A DNA stretch of 64,000 bases from Purshia tridentata (lineage: Eukaryota > Streptophyta > Magnoliopsida > Rosales > Rosaceae). Below the pieces are notes generated by a model. It made no database searches and had not been told where the DNA came from. It was given only the letters and a program-made list of their open reading frames with translations. Positions within the stretch are counted from its first letter, which is position 1. Each line of letters begins with the position of its first letter. This document shows positions 23,572 through 34,908 of this stretch, in pieces. The DNA lies in the NCBI GenBank assembly GCA_003254885.1, contig QANT01004266.1:1-64000 (forward strand), in the 5' to 3' direction. The position numbers were made by a program, and so were the translations under genes.

Positions 23572-25586
23572 TGACACGCCCCGACCCTCGGGCACGTGCC
23601 TAAACTGCTGAAAACTGATACTATTCCCTGTGGGCCCTTTTTCCTGAAATTGTGAGCCATGAATATAAAATAATTTATTTAAATCACTGTAACTTACAAA
23701 ACACATTTATAAAAACAAGCTGTAAAACCTTTTATATAAAAATAACTGTAAAACAAAATTTCTGAAACTGCTGCTGGTCCCACTGCCTCGTCTTCTCTCC
23801 ACTGCCTCCTCAGCTTGCTCACCTGCAAAACCAAACCCTGCACCCAACCACAGGTGCACCGGGTTTACACACAAACCCTGTAAGCTCACTAGAGCTCGTA
23901 TGAGTGAAAATCCAACTGTAACCTGAAATTAACTGAATTAAAATAATCATACCACAATCCATCTTAATGCCTCAACACACAATCAAGCCTCAAGTCACAA
24001 ACACAAATCTTATCCTGAGTACCAAATCCTTTACCCAATCAATTCCACTGTGCCAAACTGTAATATTTCAAATTATTCTCAATTCAACCTCTAAACTGAA
24101 ATAACCTCGAAACAATCCACTAGATCCTTACTTGGGATCCAACTAGATCCTCCAACTGGGATCCACTAATCCTCGAATAATATCTACTGATCCTTATTTA
24201 GAATCCAACTTAATCCTCAATTGATACCCACTGTTACTCCAATCTCTTACTTAAGCCTTTAACTTCAATTAACCTTTAACACCTCGAGATCTTCAATCCT
24301 AATTTCCATACCCCCCTTAACTAGCAAACAACAACCAATCACACAAAGCAAACAAGGCAAGCAATTAACTGGACCAGAAAGTTAACCGAACTGAAATAAA
24401 TTGATCTTAAATTCACTCACAGTGTTCCGCCCGAAAAGACTGAACTGCCCTTCTTGTCCTTCGTGGCTCCTTTGCTCGGATTCTAAAATCCGGCAGCATA
24501 ACGGCATCGGGAATACAATTTCCCAAGCCGCACGTACCTGTTAAGACCAGACAGTCCAAGTAATAAACCAGAATTCACAAACAAGTCCAACAATCACAAA
24601 AACGGGCGAGAATCACCATGCACGGTGGCTGCCCGACCCTCGGAAAACACTCGAAAGGTCCGAGAAGCTCACCCACAAGCTCGGGTGGTTGGCCCGAGGC
24701 CGAAAACCAAGGAACGGTCGCTGGAACCGTCACACGCAGCGAGTCCCACGACGGTCAACGGGCGGTCAACTGTCAAAAACGAAACTCACGTTTAGCTAAA
24801 ACAAACTACATGGGCACGTAGAGGAGATCGAGGGGATCGATTCTCGAACCTGGGTCGACGGCCAAAAGTGGCCGGAAACTGACGAAACTCGCCGGAAAAG
24901 CCGGCGGCACCCCCAACGCCGATCTGCCGTCCACGGCGGTCCAAAGGTTCAATCGAACCCACCAACAAGCTGGGCTCGACGAGGGGAGAAGATCTGGGCG
25001 GTCGCTGGGCCTCGTCGTCGCCGGAAACGGCGAGATCGCCGCTGACGCCGACTGTGCACGATTTGAATCTCCACTTTCCGAGCTATTTCACGGCGATCCG
25101 CCACCATGGGAAGGAAGAGGAGGAGCCGGCGAGCACGGGAAGCCAAGGATCGACTCCAGCCGCCGCCGGACGCGCCCCCACGCGTCGGCGAAAGGCGCGG
25201 CTGAAGGTGGTGTCGCGAGAGAGAGATGTCGGGAGGGAGGAGAGAGAAACTGTTGTTTTTTCCTGGGTTTTTGGGCTTTTTTTAAAAACCAACTTTTTCA
25301 AAATTACCAATGTGTCCTTCTCTTCACACGTCCGTAACTTTCAAACCGTAGCTCCGTTCGACGCGTACCACGTGTCTACGAACTCGTGAGAACGAGACCT
25401 TTCCAACGAACCCAGAGTCAACGCAAAAAGTCCTCCTTAACGAAAAGTCAACTTTTGCTCCCTTTTTAAAAGTCAAACCATAAAATTTGAAAAACGTCCA
25501 AAACGCTTTACTTTCCAAATAAAATTCCGAAAACCTTTAAAAAGCTTTTCAAAACCACTTTGAAAAGTGCGGGGTGTTACAAAAGT
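23567..25586 (-). mobile_element. Solo LTR, gypsy family A, inverted, TSD AAAGT
   Basis: The LTR is 23572-25581 (2010 bp). On the minus strand it starts TGTAACACCCCGCACT and ends GGTCGGGGCGTGTCA. Perfect duplications AAAGT lie at 23567-23571 and 25582-25586, and the Copia reading frame is continuous across the site once the LTR and one duplication are disregarded. It lacks the hairpin module present in the family A LTR at 1912-5070. Confidence 0.95.
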
Positions 25587-26747
25587 AACAAGGTTATAGT
25601 GTCTAGAAGTGTTACCTTCGACGAAAGTGAATTATGGGATTGGGACACTGGTATGACTCAGTATATATCAATACCCTAGAACAAAGAGCATGAAATCAGT
25701 GAATTGGAGGCTGAGTTAGAACCTGCATCCCCTGTAATATCACCTCAAATATCTACTACAATTCAGAGAATGACACCATATTCTCATAGATCAAATGAAA
25801 GTGGTGAAGGAAGTAGAAAAACTCGAAGAATGCAACCTGCAGAATCTATAGAAGGCATTATTTTGTCACACACCTATGATTCTACACCAAAGAAATGGAA
25901 GGATCTCAATGTGGTCTTTGCACAATGTAAGCTCAGTGTTATTGAACCAGAGAACTACTTTGAAGCAGCAAGTGATCAAACATGGCAAAAGGCCATGAAT
26001 GATGAAATTGCAATGATAGAAAAGAATAAAACTTGGGAATTGATAGACAGACCTGTAGACAAGCCCATTGTGGGGGTTAAGTGGATATACAAGACAAAAT
26101 TGAACCTAGATGGCATAATTCAGAAGCATAAGGCAAGACTTGTTGCTAAGGGATATAAACAAAAGCCTGGGGTAGATTACAATGAAACTTTTACCCCATT
26201 AGCTAGGCTTGACACAATAAGAACATTAATTGCCTTAGCAGCACAAAGAGGGTGGAAATTATATCAACTTGATGTTAAATCTGCTTTTCTAAATGGTTTG
26301 CTTGAAAAATAGGTCTATGTCGATCAACCTGATGGCTTTGTGATAAAAAATATGGAGGAATTCAAAATTGACATGATAGGCAAGTACAAAATGACTGATC
26401 TTGGATTGTTGCATCACTTTCTTGGCATGGGGGTTATTCAACTAGAAGGGAGCATATTCATTCACCAAAAGAAATATGCTCTCACTTTGCTAGACAAATT
26501 TGGTGTTAAAGATTGTAAGTCTGTGGCTATTCTTGTAGCTACATCTGACAAGCTAAGAAGAGAGGATGGATGCAAGGCTGCAGATGAGGAACTATATAGG
26601 AAAATTGTGGGGAGTTTATTGTACTTAACTGCAACAAGACCTGACATTATGTTTGCATCTAGCGTTCTTGCTAGATTTATGCATAATCCCTCTGTTAAAC
26701 ATCTTAGTTCAGCAAAAAGGTGCTCAAGTACGTACAAGGAACTCTAA
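25587..26747 (+). pseudogene. Copia reverse transcriptase, catalytic segment deleted
   Basis: It reads WQKAMNDEIAMIEKNKTWEL, GVKWIYKTKLNLDG, HKARLVAKGY and YQLDVKSAFLNG, the N-terminal RT blocks. A stop lies at 26310-26312. Immediately after VYVDQPDGF the sequence jumps to KYKMTDLGLLHHFLGM. The usual YGLKQ and YVDD blocks between them are absent, a deletion of roughly a hundred codons that removes the catalytic aspartates. The C-terminal RT part (YRKIVGSLLYLTATRPDIMF) is intact. Confidence 0.88.
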
Positions 26748-27267
26748 ACTATGGAATTCAATACAAGAAAGGGAACGCTGCAGTTTTAATTGGCTTCTGT
26801 GATAGTGATTGGGGAGGAGATGAAGATGACTTGAAATCAACCTCTGGATATGCTTTTACATTTGGCAGTGGGGCATTCTCTTGGACTTCAGTGAAACAGC
26901 AGAGTGTTGCTGTTTCCACTGCTGAGGCAGAGTACATGAGTGCCTCAGAGGCAACAACACAAGCTATATGGCTTCATTTTTTTCTTCATGATTTTGGGGA
27001 AGAATAACTAGAGCTTACTGCAATGATGTGTGATAACACCTCAGCAATTGCCATGTCTAAAAATCCTGTGTTTTATCAACAGTCTAAACATATTAAGAGG
27101 AAGTTTCATTTCATTAGAGATGCCATTCAAAATGGGACAACTGATATAATATACTGCAAGAGTGAAGACCAACTGGCAGGCATTTTCACCAAATCATTGT
27201 CAAAAGAAAGGTTTAGTATGTTGAGGAGCAGATTGGGAATCGTTTCAGCTACTGCCTTAGAAAGGAG
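26720..27267 (+). pseudogene. Copia RNase H
   Basis: After a frameshift near 26720, the RNase H reads GFCDSDWGGDEDDLKSTSGY, WTSVKQQSVAVSTAEAEYM, a stop at 27007, then MMCDNTSAIAMSKNPVFYQ, SKHIKRKFHFIRD and DQLAGIFTKSL. Catalytic D (CDSDW), E (AEAEY) and D (CDNTS) are all visible. It ends shortly before the purine tract and the 3' LTR. Confidence 0.9.
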
Positions 27268-27590
27268 TGTTAATGTGTAAGGTCTATAGCTGATAGTTTT
27301 TATCTAACTGGAATGTTAGTTATTTTCGGTTGTATTGTCTAAGTGGTCATAGCCACGTGTCCATGATCTAGAGAGTCATGGTGTAAGGTCTAAAAGTAAG
27401 GTATATCTTGTGTATTGTAGCAATGACTACATGCTAGTATTTCCTGTAACAGTATGGGAATATTTATGAAAGGTGTGAGGGTAGCAGGTCATCGTGAGCT
27501 TCATTATTTTTCTTTCTTGTTATCCTCTTCCTTCTTCTTCCAAAATTTCTCTGAAACTATTTTTGGTTTTATTAACCATTAAAATCAACA
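27268..27590 (+). mobile_element. Copia 3' LTR
   Basis: It starts TGTTAATGTGTAAGG behind the purine tract agaaaggag and ends AAAATCAACA. It pairs with 20868-21189. Confidence 0.92.
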
Positions 27591-27855
27591 CAACTCTCTA
27601 ACCTCTTCCAAGTCACGCCAAGAGGAGTTGAAAAGGGAACAACTAGAGGGACAAATCAATAAACTCAATAACTATCTGTCGGAGAGTGATGCACAACTTT
27701 TGTAGCATCAAAAGGAGGTGACCTGTTTAAAGAAAGAGAAGTCGATTATCATCGAAGCTCCTATGTTGACTCCTTCAGATATTGAGATTTTGAAGACACT
27801 GCAGAATTCACTTGAATGTCAATAGAATGACATCAAGGACTTCAGCCTAGATTGA
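27591..27855 (+). pseudogene. Plant mobile domain-like gene, part 2 (coiled-coil tail)
   Basis: This continues the antisense gene of 19187-20867 beyond the Copia element. One frame reads SKSRQEELKREQLEGQINKL and QKEVTCLKKEKSIIIEAPML with heptad-like leucines, then LTPSDIEILKTLQNSLECQ. Two internal stops (near 27703 and 27823) break it, and a stop follows DFSLD at about 27855. A charged coiled-coil tail is common in PMD-type proteins carried by retrotransposons. Confidence 0.55.
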
Positions 27856-28216
27856 ATCCTCCTATTTTTATTTTTTTTTCCTTTACAAACTTTATGCATT
27901 GTAATAAAGTCAACATTTACTAGTTCAACCTTATAATGAATTAAAGTGCCCCTTCTTTCTTGGATGAGTAAATTTGAAATTTTTTTTTATGCGATTGAAC
28001 TTGGACTTAGTTGTTTCAAGCTGCGTACGTACCCTCTTTTCGTAAATAGTGATCAAGTCATAACGTAGTTTAGAGGTTTTTTTTTTTTTTTTCTTTGTCC
28101 TAATTTTTGCTTGAGTCGCCCTTTTAGGTTTTCAACTCAACGAACTTTTTTTTTTTTGGGTGTGGTACGTAGTTTAGGCTCATGCGGGTAAGGAGAAAAT
28201 CTAGTACTTTTCAAGC

Positions 28217-28657
28217 CTAGTACTGTTTTAAGAATTTGCCATTGATCGGCCCAACTCTTAGTCCATCTTCACCCACAATTTTGTATGCTCCGTTTGTGTA
28301 TACTTTACAAACTACATAGGGTCCATCCCACTTTGTTATAAATTTACTACCTGGCTTGTGTGTAGTAACAATGGGCCTACCAAATGCAAGTAGCAAGTCT
28401 CCAACCTGAAAGGATTGAGGTTGACCTCTCTTGTTGAAGGCATTTGAAAGTCGAGCTTGATAACATTCTAAGCATTGTTGAGCTTCAAGTCTTTTTTCGT
28501 CTAAAACTTCCAATTCTCTTTGTCTATTAATACCTCTTGTATGGCAATCCTTAAAGAGGGAATCTGACGTTCCAGTGGTAAGACAACTTCCACACCATAC
28601 ATAAGAGAGTAAGGAGTTGATTGGGTAGGTGTGCGGTATGTTGTTTGATAAGCCCAT
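28217..28657 (-). pseudogene. Tat integrase, C-terminal part
   Basis: A minus-strand ORF of 146 codons contains ELEVLDEKRLEAQQCLECYQ and QVGDLLLAFGRPIVTTHKPG, then KFITKWDGPYVVCKVYTNGA. This is the GPF/GPY-type integrase tail of Ty3/Gypsy elements. It follows the core domain at 28681-28941 in another frame. No chromodomain is seen, consistent with a non-chromovirus lineage. Confidence 0.88.
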
Positions 28658-28680
28658 AATGGAGGACCTATTTTCTCATG

Positions 28681-29300
28681 CTAGTCTCTCTTCGATCTAC
28701 CTACAACCCTTTTCAATAGATTGCAGAAAATCTTGTTGAATGCTTCAGATAACCCATTAGCTGATGGATTATACATGGAAGAGTTGTATTGTTTGAAGCC
28801 AAACTCCTCAAAAAACTTGGCCATCAGCTGATTGCTAAAGTTCCTTCCATTATCAATGATGATATATCGTGGTATGCCATACCGATAGATGATATGCTCT
28901 TTAATAAACTTCACAATGGTCTTGCTTCTACATTTTTGCAAGGTATAGCTTTTGCCTAATTCAAGAAGTAGTCCATTACTGCAAGAATGTATGCATCCCC
29001 AGCCAAAGACATGGGGGATATTGAGCCAACTACATCCAATGCTTATGCATCAAAAGGCCAAGATGCAACTATAGGATGCAACGGCTTAGGTGGTTGATGT
29101 ATGAAGTTAGCGTGGAATTGACAAGCTTGACATTTCTTGTAAAATCAATGCAATCTTTGGTCATGTTAAGCAAGTAATAGCCCATCCTCTTTATTTGAAA
29201 GTGGAGTTCAGGACCTGACGTCCTATGTTTTGGATCCTTAGGAAGCTTTCCATGCTCCAAGTAGTCGATCAAAGGTTGCCACTAGTCCTCAATATCAATG
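28681..29300 (-). pseudogene. Tat integrase, zinc-binding and core domains, broken
   Basis: The core (28681-28941) reads FIKEHIIYRYGIPRYIIIDN and GFKQYNSSMYNPSANGLSEAFN. The IIDN aspartate and the acid in NGLSEAFNK correspond to the second D and the E of the DDE triad. The H2C2 part (29069-29272) shows LHFQIKRMGYYLLNMTKDCI and then loses frame. The cysteine part (CQACQFHANFIHQPP) is readable one frame over, so a single-base frameshift separates them. The first catalytic D region (about 28960-29050) has a stop. Confidence 0.85.
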
Positions 29301-29603
29301 GGGAAAATTGAAACAGTATTGATTTCGTCTTGTTGCAATCTTGTTACTGGTGGTACAACTCATCGTTGACAAATTGGGAGGTTTATAGCTTCCTCTTCAG
29401 ATAATGCTAGAGTTGCGGCTAGATTGGCCAAAGCATCTACTATCTAATTTTTTTTCCTTGGTACGTATCAATGTGACAACCTCAAATTCCTAAAGCAACC
29501 ATGTTGCCAATTGGAAATATGGGATTAGGTCTTCTTTCCTCACCTCGTAATGTGTTAAAAGCTGATTGATCAACAACTTGGAATCTCCATATACTTCTAA
29601 AGT

Positions 29604-29804
29604 TTAAATTTTCATTTCAGCTAACATTTGTAAGCCAATAACCAAAGCTTGGTATTCAGCCATGTTATTAGAGCAAGGTTCACTGAGGTGGAATGAGTAC
29701 GGCAATATTTGTTTTTGTGGTGACACAAAAACAACACCAGCTCCGGCACCCTCTGCGTGAACGGACTCGTGAAAAAATATTATCCAAGCTTTAGGGATGT
29801 CCAT
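29604..29804 (-). pseudogene. Tat RNase H-like domain (archaeal-type) fragment
   Basis: It reads WIIFFHESVHAEGAGAGVVF ... FHLSEPCSNNMAEYQALVIG. It matches the second, archaeal-like RNase H found in Tat-lineage elements, with NNxAEYxAL conserved. The first catalytic aspartate, normally in an FDGS-like motif, is replaced by FFHES. This domain supports placement in Tat. Confidence 0.8.
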
Positions 29805-30350
29805 ATAGAAAACTTATTTATCAGGTAGATTATCAAAAATCTCCCAATCAACTAGAATTCGATAGTCGGCTAAGATATTTGCTAGAGTTTGACCTTTAAC
29901 TGCCTTTGCTAGAATGTAAATGATTTCATATTAATTTTTCCTTTGAGAAGCAATGCCCATTTCGCCAATCATCCTGTCAAGACTGGTACTGACGTAACGT
30001 ATCTTATTGGATCAGCTTGCGCCACCAAGCGGATACGGAATGCTTGCATGTATTGTCCAAGCTTCTAAATTGCGAAGATAAGTGCAAGACATGTCTTCTC
30101 TATTGGAGTGTAATTCAACTCATTTTCCTGACTCATTTTCTTATGTAACGTATCTTAGCTAGTGAGTGTTAGACTTAAATAGTAAAGTGCTCCTTCTTTT
30201 CCTGACTCATTTTCTTATGCCAAAAGTGCCCCTACAGATCTTTCTTGGGCAGTAATATAAAGTAGAATTGGCATACTAGCTAGAGGGCCATCTAAAACCG
30301 GTGGGCTTGATAAGTACCTCTTTATGCTCTCAAAGGTATTTTGACAAGCT

Positions 30351-31053
30351 TTATCCTATACGAATGTGACGTCCTTCATGAGTCGGCTGAAAGGTTGGTA
30401 ATGCCCTGCCAAATTCGAGATGAACTGCCTGATAAAAGCAAGCCGACCCTAGCTCATGCAGGTTCCTTGGCGCTAGCATGTGTTGGATAGTTTTGATCTT
30501 TGATTGATCCACCTCAATGCCACAATGTTTAATAATGAAACCAAGAACTTTTTCTGATGAGACATCGAAGGCACATATTAGTGGATTCATTTTGAGCTGA
30601 TACTTTCGCAATCTTTCAAATACTATATGCAAGTCTCGTAGGTGATCTTTTCTCTTTTTAGATTTGACCACCAAATCATCAATGTAACACTCAACATTTT
30701 TATGAAGCATGTCGTTAAAGATCTTTGCATGGCACGTTGGTAAGTTCTCTCACATTTTGTAGTCCAAATGGCATCACCTTGTAACAGTATATACCTTTGG
30801 GAGCATAAAATGTTGTTAGCTCTTCATCTTCGAATGCCATCCTTATTTGATTGTACCTAGACGAACCATCCAAAAAAGATAGAGCTTTATACCTCATTGT
30901 TGCATCAACCACGAGCTCAATTATTGGTAAGGGAAAGTTATCTTTTGGACGTGCATCATTCAAGTCCCGGAAGTTGACATAAACTGGAAGTTGCAACACC
31001 TTACCATTCGTACTTTTAGAAGGCTTAGTTGAGACTTTAATCCTTTCAAACAT
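30351..31053 (-). pseudogene. Tat reverse transcriptase, frameshifted
   Basis: The N-terminal half (30715-31053) has YVNFRDLNDARPKDNFPLPI, ALSFLDGSSRYNQIRMAFED and KGIYCYKVMPFGLQN. The C-terminal half (30351-30710) has NVECYIDDLVVKSKKRKDHL, so the YIDD catalytic box is intact, and GFIIKHCGIEVDQSKI. The two halves are in different frames, with a deletion of the short block normally following PFGLKNA. A decayed RNase H occupies the next few hundred bases (about 29900-30350). Confidence 0.9.
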
Positions 31054-32052
31054 AGGTTTCCTTGCAACAGATGGTAAGTCCTTATCTAGTCAATCGGAAA
31101 TAATCAGTCTGTTGAATATCGAGGCTTGTGCAATTGGGGAACTAACATCACTTGACGTTGGCCTACCAATGTGACCAAACACGGAAGGTCATGGTGTTCC
31201 AAAATTGATGTGGTCAAACACCGAGGCTCGCAAAGTTGTATGGATCCTATCTAATGATGAAGTTTAAGGAATTGGTCGTGGTTCCTCACTTTTGCCTTCT
31301 TCCACCACTTCCACACTAATGTCCATCGCGTTTACCTTCTTCTCGTTTCCTCCAGCAGAGATCTAATAGGCTTTTTTGGCATAAAACCCAGTCCTATTCT
31401 AGCAGGCTCTGCATAGCCCCTCTACTTAAACTTCCTTTGAGCTTCATTGAGACCATGTATCTCTTCTGTGGCTTCATTATCAAGTTCTCCTAATGCTAAC
31501 GAGATGGCAAAGTCATACCTAGCTTTTCATAGCAACTTATAAGCATTAGGGTCAAAGCCCTTAGTTTTTTCAATCAGAAGAGTCCCATGCTCGGTGTAAT
31601 TTTGTGACGTTCTAACCAATCCTTTTACGGTTATTTTTGAGGAGCTGAGTCACTCAATTTTAGAAAGGTAATAATTGACTCTTCCTTCAAGACCCTGAGG
31701 TCCTCATTCCCTAGCTTCCGCAGCTGTTTTTTCTTGCCCTCTTCCACAAACGACGATTGTCCCTCCTTTCGTCGAGACTTGAGAATGTATTGAAGAATTG
31801 GAGTTAGGCGCATGTTGGATTCTAGCGAGGATGACCCACTTCCTGCGAATAGGCCATTCTTTGATAGTTCTAGCACATCAGCTTTTGTTTGTACTAGCTT
31901 GTCTTTCTTTTATTTCTTTAAGTTTGCCTTTCTTGTGGACAAAATTTCTATTGGAACAACTTCTTCCATTGAGTTATGATCTGTGTAGAATTTTGCATCA
32001 GCGAAATGAGACTCCGCTTCAATGAATTGCCTACCACCTTTTTTATGTGCCT

Positions 32053-32606
32053 CTATAAAATTTGAAACACTGATGGAGAGTTCACAATCCCATTTTCATG
32101 GACCCATGGTCGTCCTAATAATAGATTATATGAAGTTTTTGAGTCTATCACATAGAACAAAGCATGTGACTTCATTTCACCAATGTCGAGCTCCAATCTT
32201 ATTATGCCCATGGCTCTCTGCCCTCCTTGGTCAAAACCTTGAATCAAAAGGTGACTTCGAGGCAATTCTTCGACTGTAATGCCCAATTGTGTCATTGCTA
32301 ACTTGGGCATGATATTCATAGCTCTGTCTATAAGCATATGATTAACCTTTCGTCCTTGTAAGTATCCAGAAACAAAGAAGGGACGGTTGTGTAGTTTAGA
32401 ACCCAATTGAAGGTGTCTTCATGAGTAAAAGTGATAGTTGCATAGCACGTGACACATTGACACAACCCAAGTTCCAGCCTTCCTACATCATCGTGTTCAC
32501 TAAAGTAAAAGCTGGGCTCTACCAGAACTTGAACCAGTGCTTTTCTCACATCTTCTAAGAGTTGTAGTATTTCCTGAATATCAAAACCTTCCGATAGGTC
32601 CTCCAA
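32053..32606 (-). pseudogene. Tat aspartic protease region, broken
   Basis: The ORF 32053-32406 reads GRKVNHMLIDRAMNIMPKLA, GGQRAMGIIRLELDIGEMKS and SYNLLLGRPWVHENG. This is the plant gypsy protease, but the active-site D-G-G/S is changed to LIDRA, with an apparent small deletion. The upstream ORF (32328-32606), including SEGFDIQEILQLLEDVRKAL, is the poorly conserved gag-protease linker in another frame. 31060-32050 is decayed linker between protease and RT. Confidence 0.8.
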
Positions 32607-32948
32607 CTTGGATAATACATCTTGGTTTTCAATAGCTTCATTAACAACAACAGTACACTCCTCATCTTTTAAGGGTCATTGCTTCCAACCTCGTAAATGG
32701 GTTGTCATGCAGACGGTCTCCACTAATTCATCTTCGAAGAAACCCTTGAGAAAATAGTCTCCTAATGTGATAGCGGTCTATGGTTTCTTCTTTGAGAGTC
32801 TACTCACACTACCAATGTTTTCTATTTTTGTTGACTTCTTTCCACCTTTCTTTCTAGAGCCTTGATGAGTATGTCTTTGTGGTAGTTCCTTTTTCAATCG
32901 CTCATTATGGGTATGACACCTACCCTTGATAAGGATTCCTTCGAGGTA

Positions 32949-34419
32949 CTAGGGTCCATCCATCAACATCCTCAACCAACTGCTCATTGTAGGAGCTGAT
33001 ATTACATTGGAGGCTTGTTTCAAAATCCCCTTCTTCGGCTTAAATTGAACTTTCTTGGCACCCGCCTCCATTACTTCATTGATGTCTAACTGAATCCTGC
33101 CCTGCTTGGCAAGATTCATGATCACCTCTTTCAGCACGAAGCACTTCTCCACCAGATGGCTGATTATTCGATGGTACTTGTAGTACTTTGGATCATTAAC
33201 TTGATTTATTTCTTCTGGCCTCTTGCATTCAGGTAATTCGATTACTTTCTTCTTGAGTAGATCATCCAGCATGCCGACTACATCAGAATCAGTGAAAGAA
33301 TATTTATTTTCCTCCAACTCATTCAAAGTACGTCTTCGCCTTTATTGATCTAAAGTTGGCTCAATTCTTTTGACTTCTTTTTTCTTAACGTTTATTGATA
33401 TTTTGATAGGAGCTGTATTGATCGACATTGCCTCTTTGGTAGCCTTCTTTGTGGACTTGTCTTTATCCACCTTGTGGCCCAACACCTTTTCTTTTCGATA
33501 AACTCCATATCGTGCACTCGAGTTGCTAATTCCTCGAATGTTCTAGGCTTGATCCCTTACAAAATATACAGCCAATCCTAATGCAAATCTTGTATACACA
33601 TCTCCAGCACCGATACTTTAGAAAGCCTATCTTTGCAGTCGAGGCTCAACGAGCACCAACGGTTGATGTAATCAATGGCCGGCTCATCCTTCCACTACTT
33701 TGTATAAGTGAGTTCCATCATGCTTACTGTATGACGTGTACAGTAAAAACGGTTTAGGAACTCTCGCTCCATTTGTTACCAACTACTTATGGATTCGAGC
33801 CCTAAGTTAGTATACCAATCGAATGCATTCCCTTTAAGGGATCATACAAATTGCTTCACGAGGTGATCGCTATTAGTCCCAGCATTGTTGCAAGTTTCGA
33901 CAAAGTGAGAACGTGTTGCTTAGGGTTGTCTTTTTCGTCAAACTGCTAAAACTTAGGTGGTTGGTATTTAGTCAACATCCTTAAACTGTTGATCCTCTTA
34001 GTATACGGCTTGGAATACATGAGGGACTCACGTGAAGGGCGACCATGTTGAGCTCTGATGGTATTTGCAATTATGTCATTAAGTTGTTGGACATACAATG
34101 AGCCAACCAAGACATATTCCGTCTTGGATTTCTGCCTTAACTTATACAAAGATTCTGGATGTGGTATGAATTCAGACTCCTCAAATGTCTCCATCAGTTT
34201 CTTCTGTTTGTCTGAAACCTCAAATTTGGACTCTTCAAGCATCTCTTTTTGTTTGTTCTTTTGATTTGATCCCTCAGCATTTTGGAGGTCCAGCTTGCTC
34301 ATCAAAGAAGCATTTTCCATATCTTTGTCCTTGACAATCTTTGTTAGTTTAGATATAACTTGGGTCATTTGGGCCAATTGCTCTTCAAGAGTTAGGGTCC
34401 TTGTTGTGAACACTTGCAT
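32949..34419 (-). pseudogene. Tat gag region, broken
   Basis: The upstream ORF (33946-34419) starts MQVFTTRTLTLEEQLAQMTQ, continues with coiled-coil residues, and holds the IPHPESLYKLRQKS segment typical of plant Tat gag. 33330-33945 is decayed capsid. The ORF 32949-33326 has DPKYYKYHRIISHLVEKCFV, the gag zinc-finger-like motif normally written CKYHRxxxHxxxxC, with the first cysteine replaced by tyrosine. No intact frame spans the region. Confidence 0.82.
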
Positions 34420-34908
34420 AGCAATTGTATGGGACGAGTCAAAATTTTCTGAGGATATCTTCGAGATCTTCTCATCTTGACCATTTGCTGGTGATCCTGT
34501 ATAGGAGGTAATGCTTGAATAAGAATAGGCATATGAATCCTGTGATGGTGCTCGACTCCTTAACTCTTTGGAGTCTGACGAACATCTTTATGTATGCCTG
34601 GAATCACAATCTTTTTCCCCCCAATGAGGTCAAGGTGAGAATTGGCTTGTATTTAGGAAAACTTTGCGCTTCTTGGTTGGACATGCCCCAAAAACTAGCT
34701 CTTGAGTTCAAGCCATGGCCTTCACCTTGCTTCGGGTAAGAGGTCCAGTAGAGTCACTACTTGTCCAAGAAAAAGTGGTAGCCATTTTCTTCCTATTGCC
34801 GAGAGCAGCTTGGATATTTTTGGATGACATTTTGTTGAGAAAATGTATTTTTTGAGTTTTCGAGAAAGAGATGAAAGGCAGAGATAGTCCCACCAGGCTT
34901 GCCAAATT

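Larger units (their letters stand above)
20868..27590 (+). mobile_element. Copia (Ty1) retrotransposon, inactivated
   Basis: LTRs of about 322 bp (20868-21189 and 27268-27590) are almost identical and end AAAATCAACA. The 3' LTR begins TGTTAATG; the 5' copy reads TTTTAATG, a mutated terminus. A primer binding site follows the 5' LTR, and a purine tract (agaaaggag) precedes the 3' LTR. The pol order is gag, protease, integrase, RT, RNase H, which defines Copia. A gypsy solo LTR is inserted at 23572-25581; without it the element is about 4.7 kb. No convincing target duplication was found at the outer borders. Confidence 0.9.

Noticed and set aside
31798-32279. Plus-strand ORFs of 75-85 codons
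   Set aside because: Antisense to the Tat protease region, which has clear minus-strand homology.
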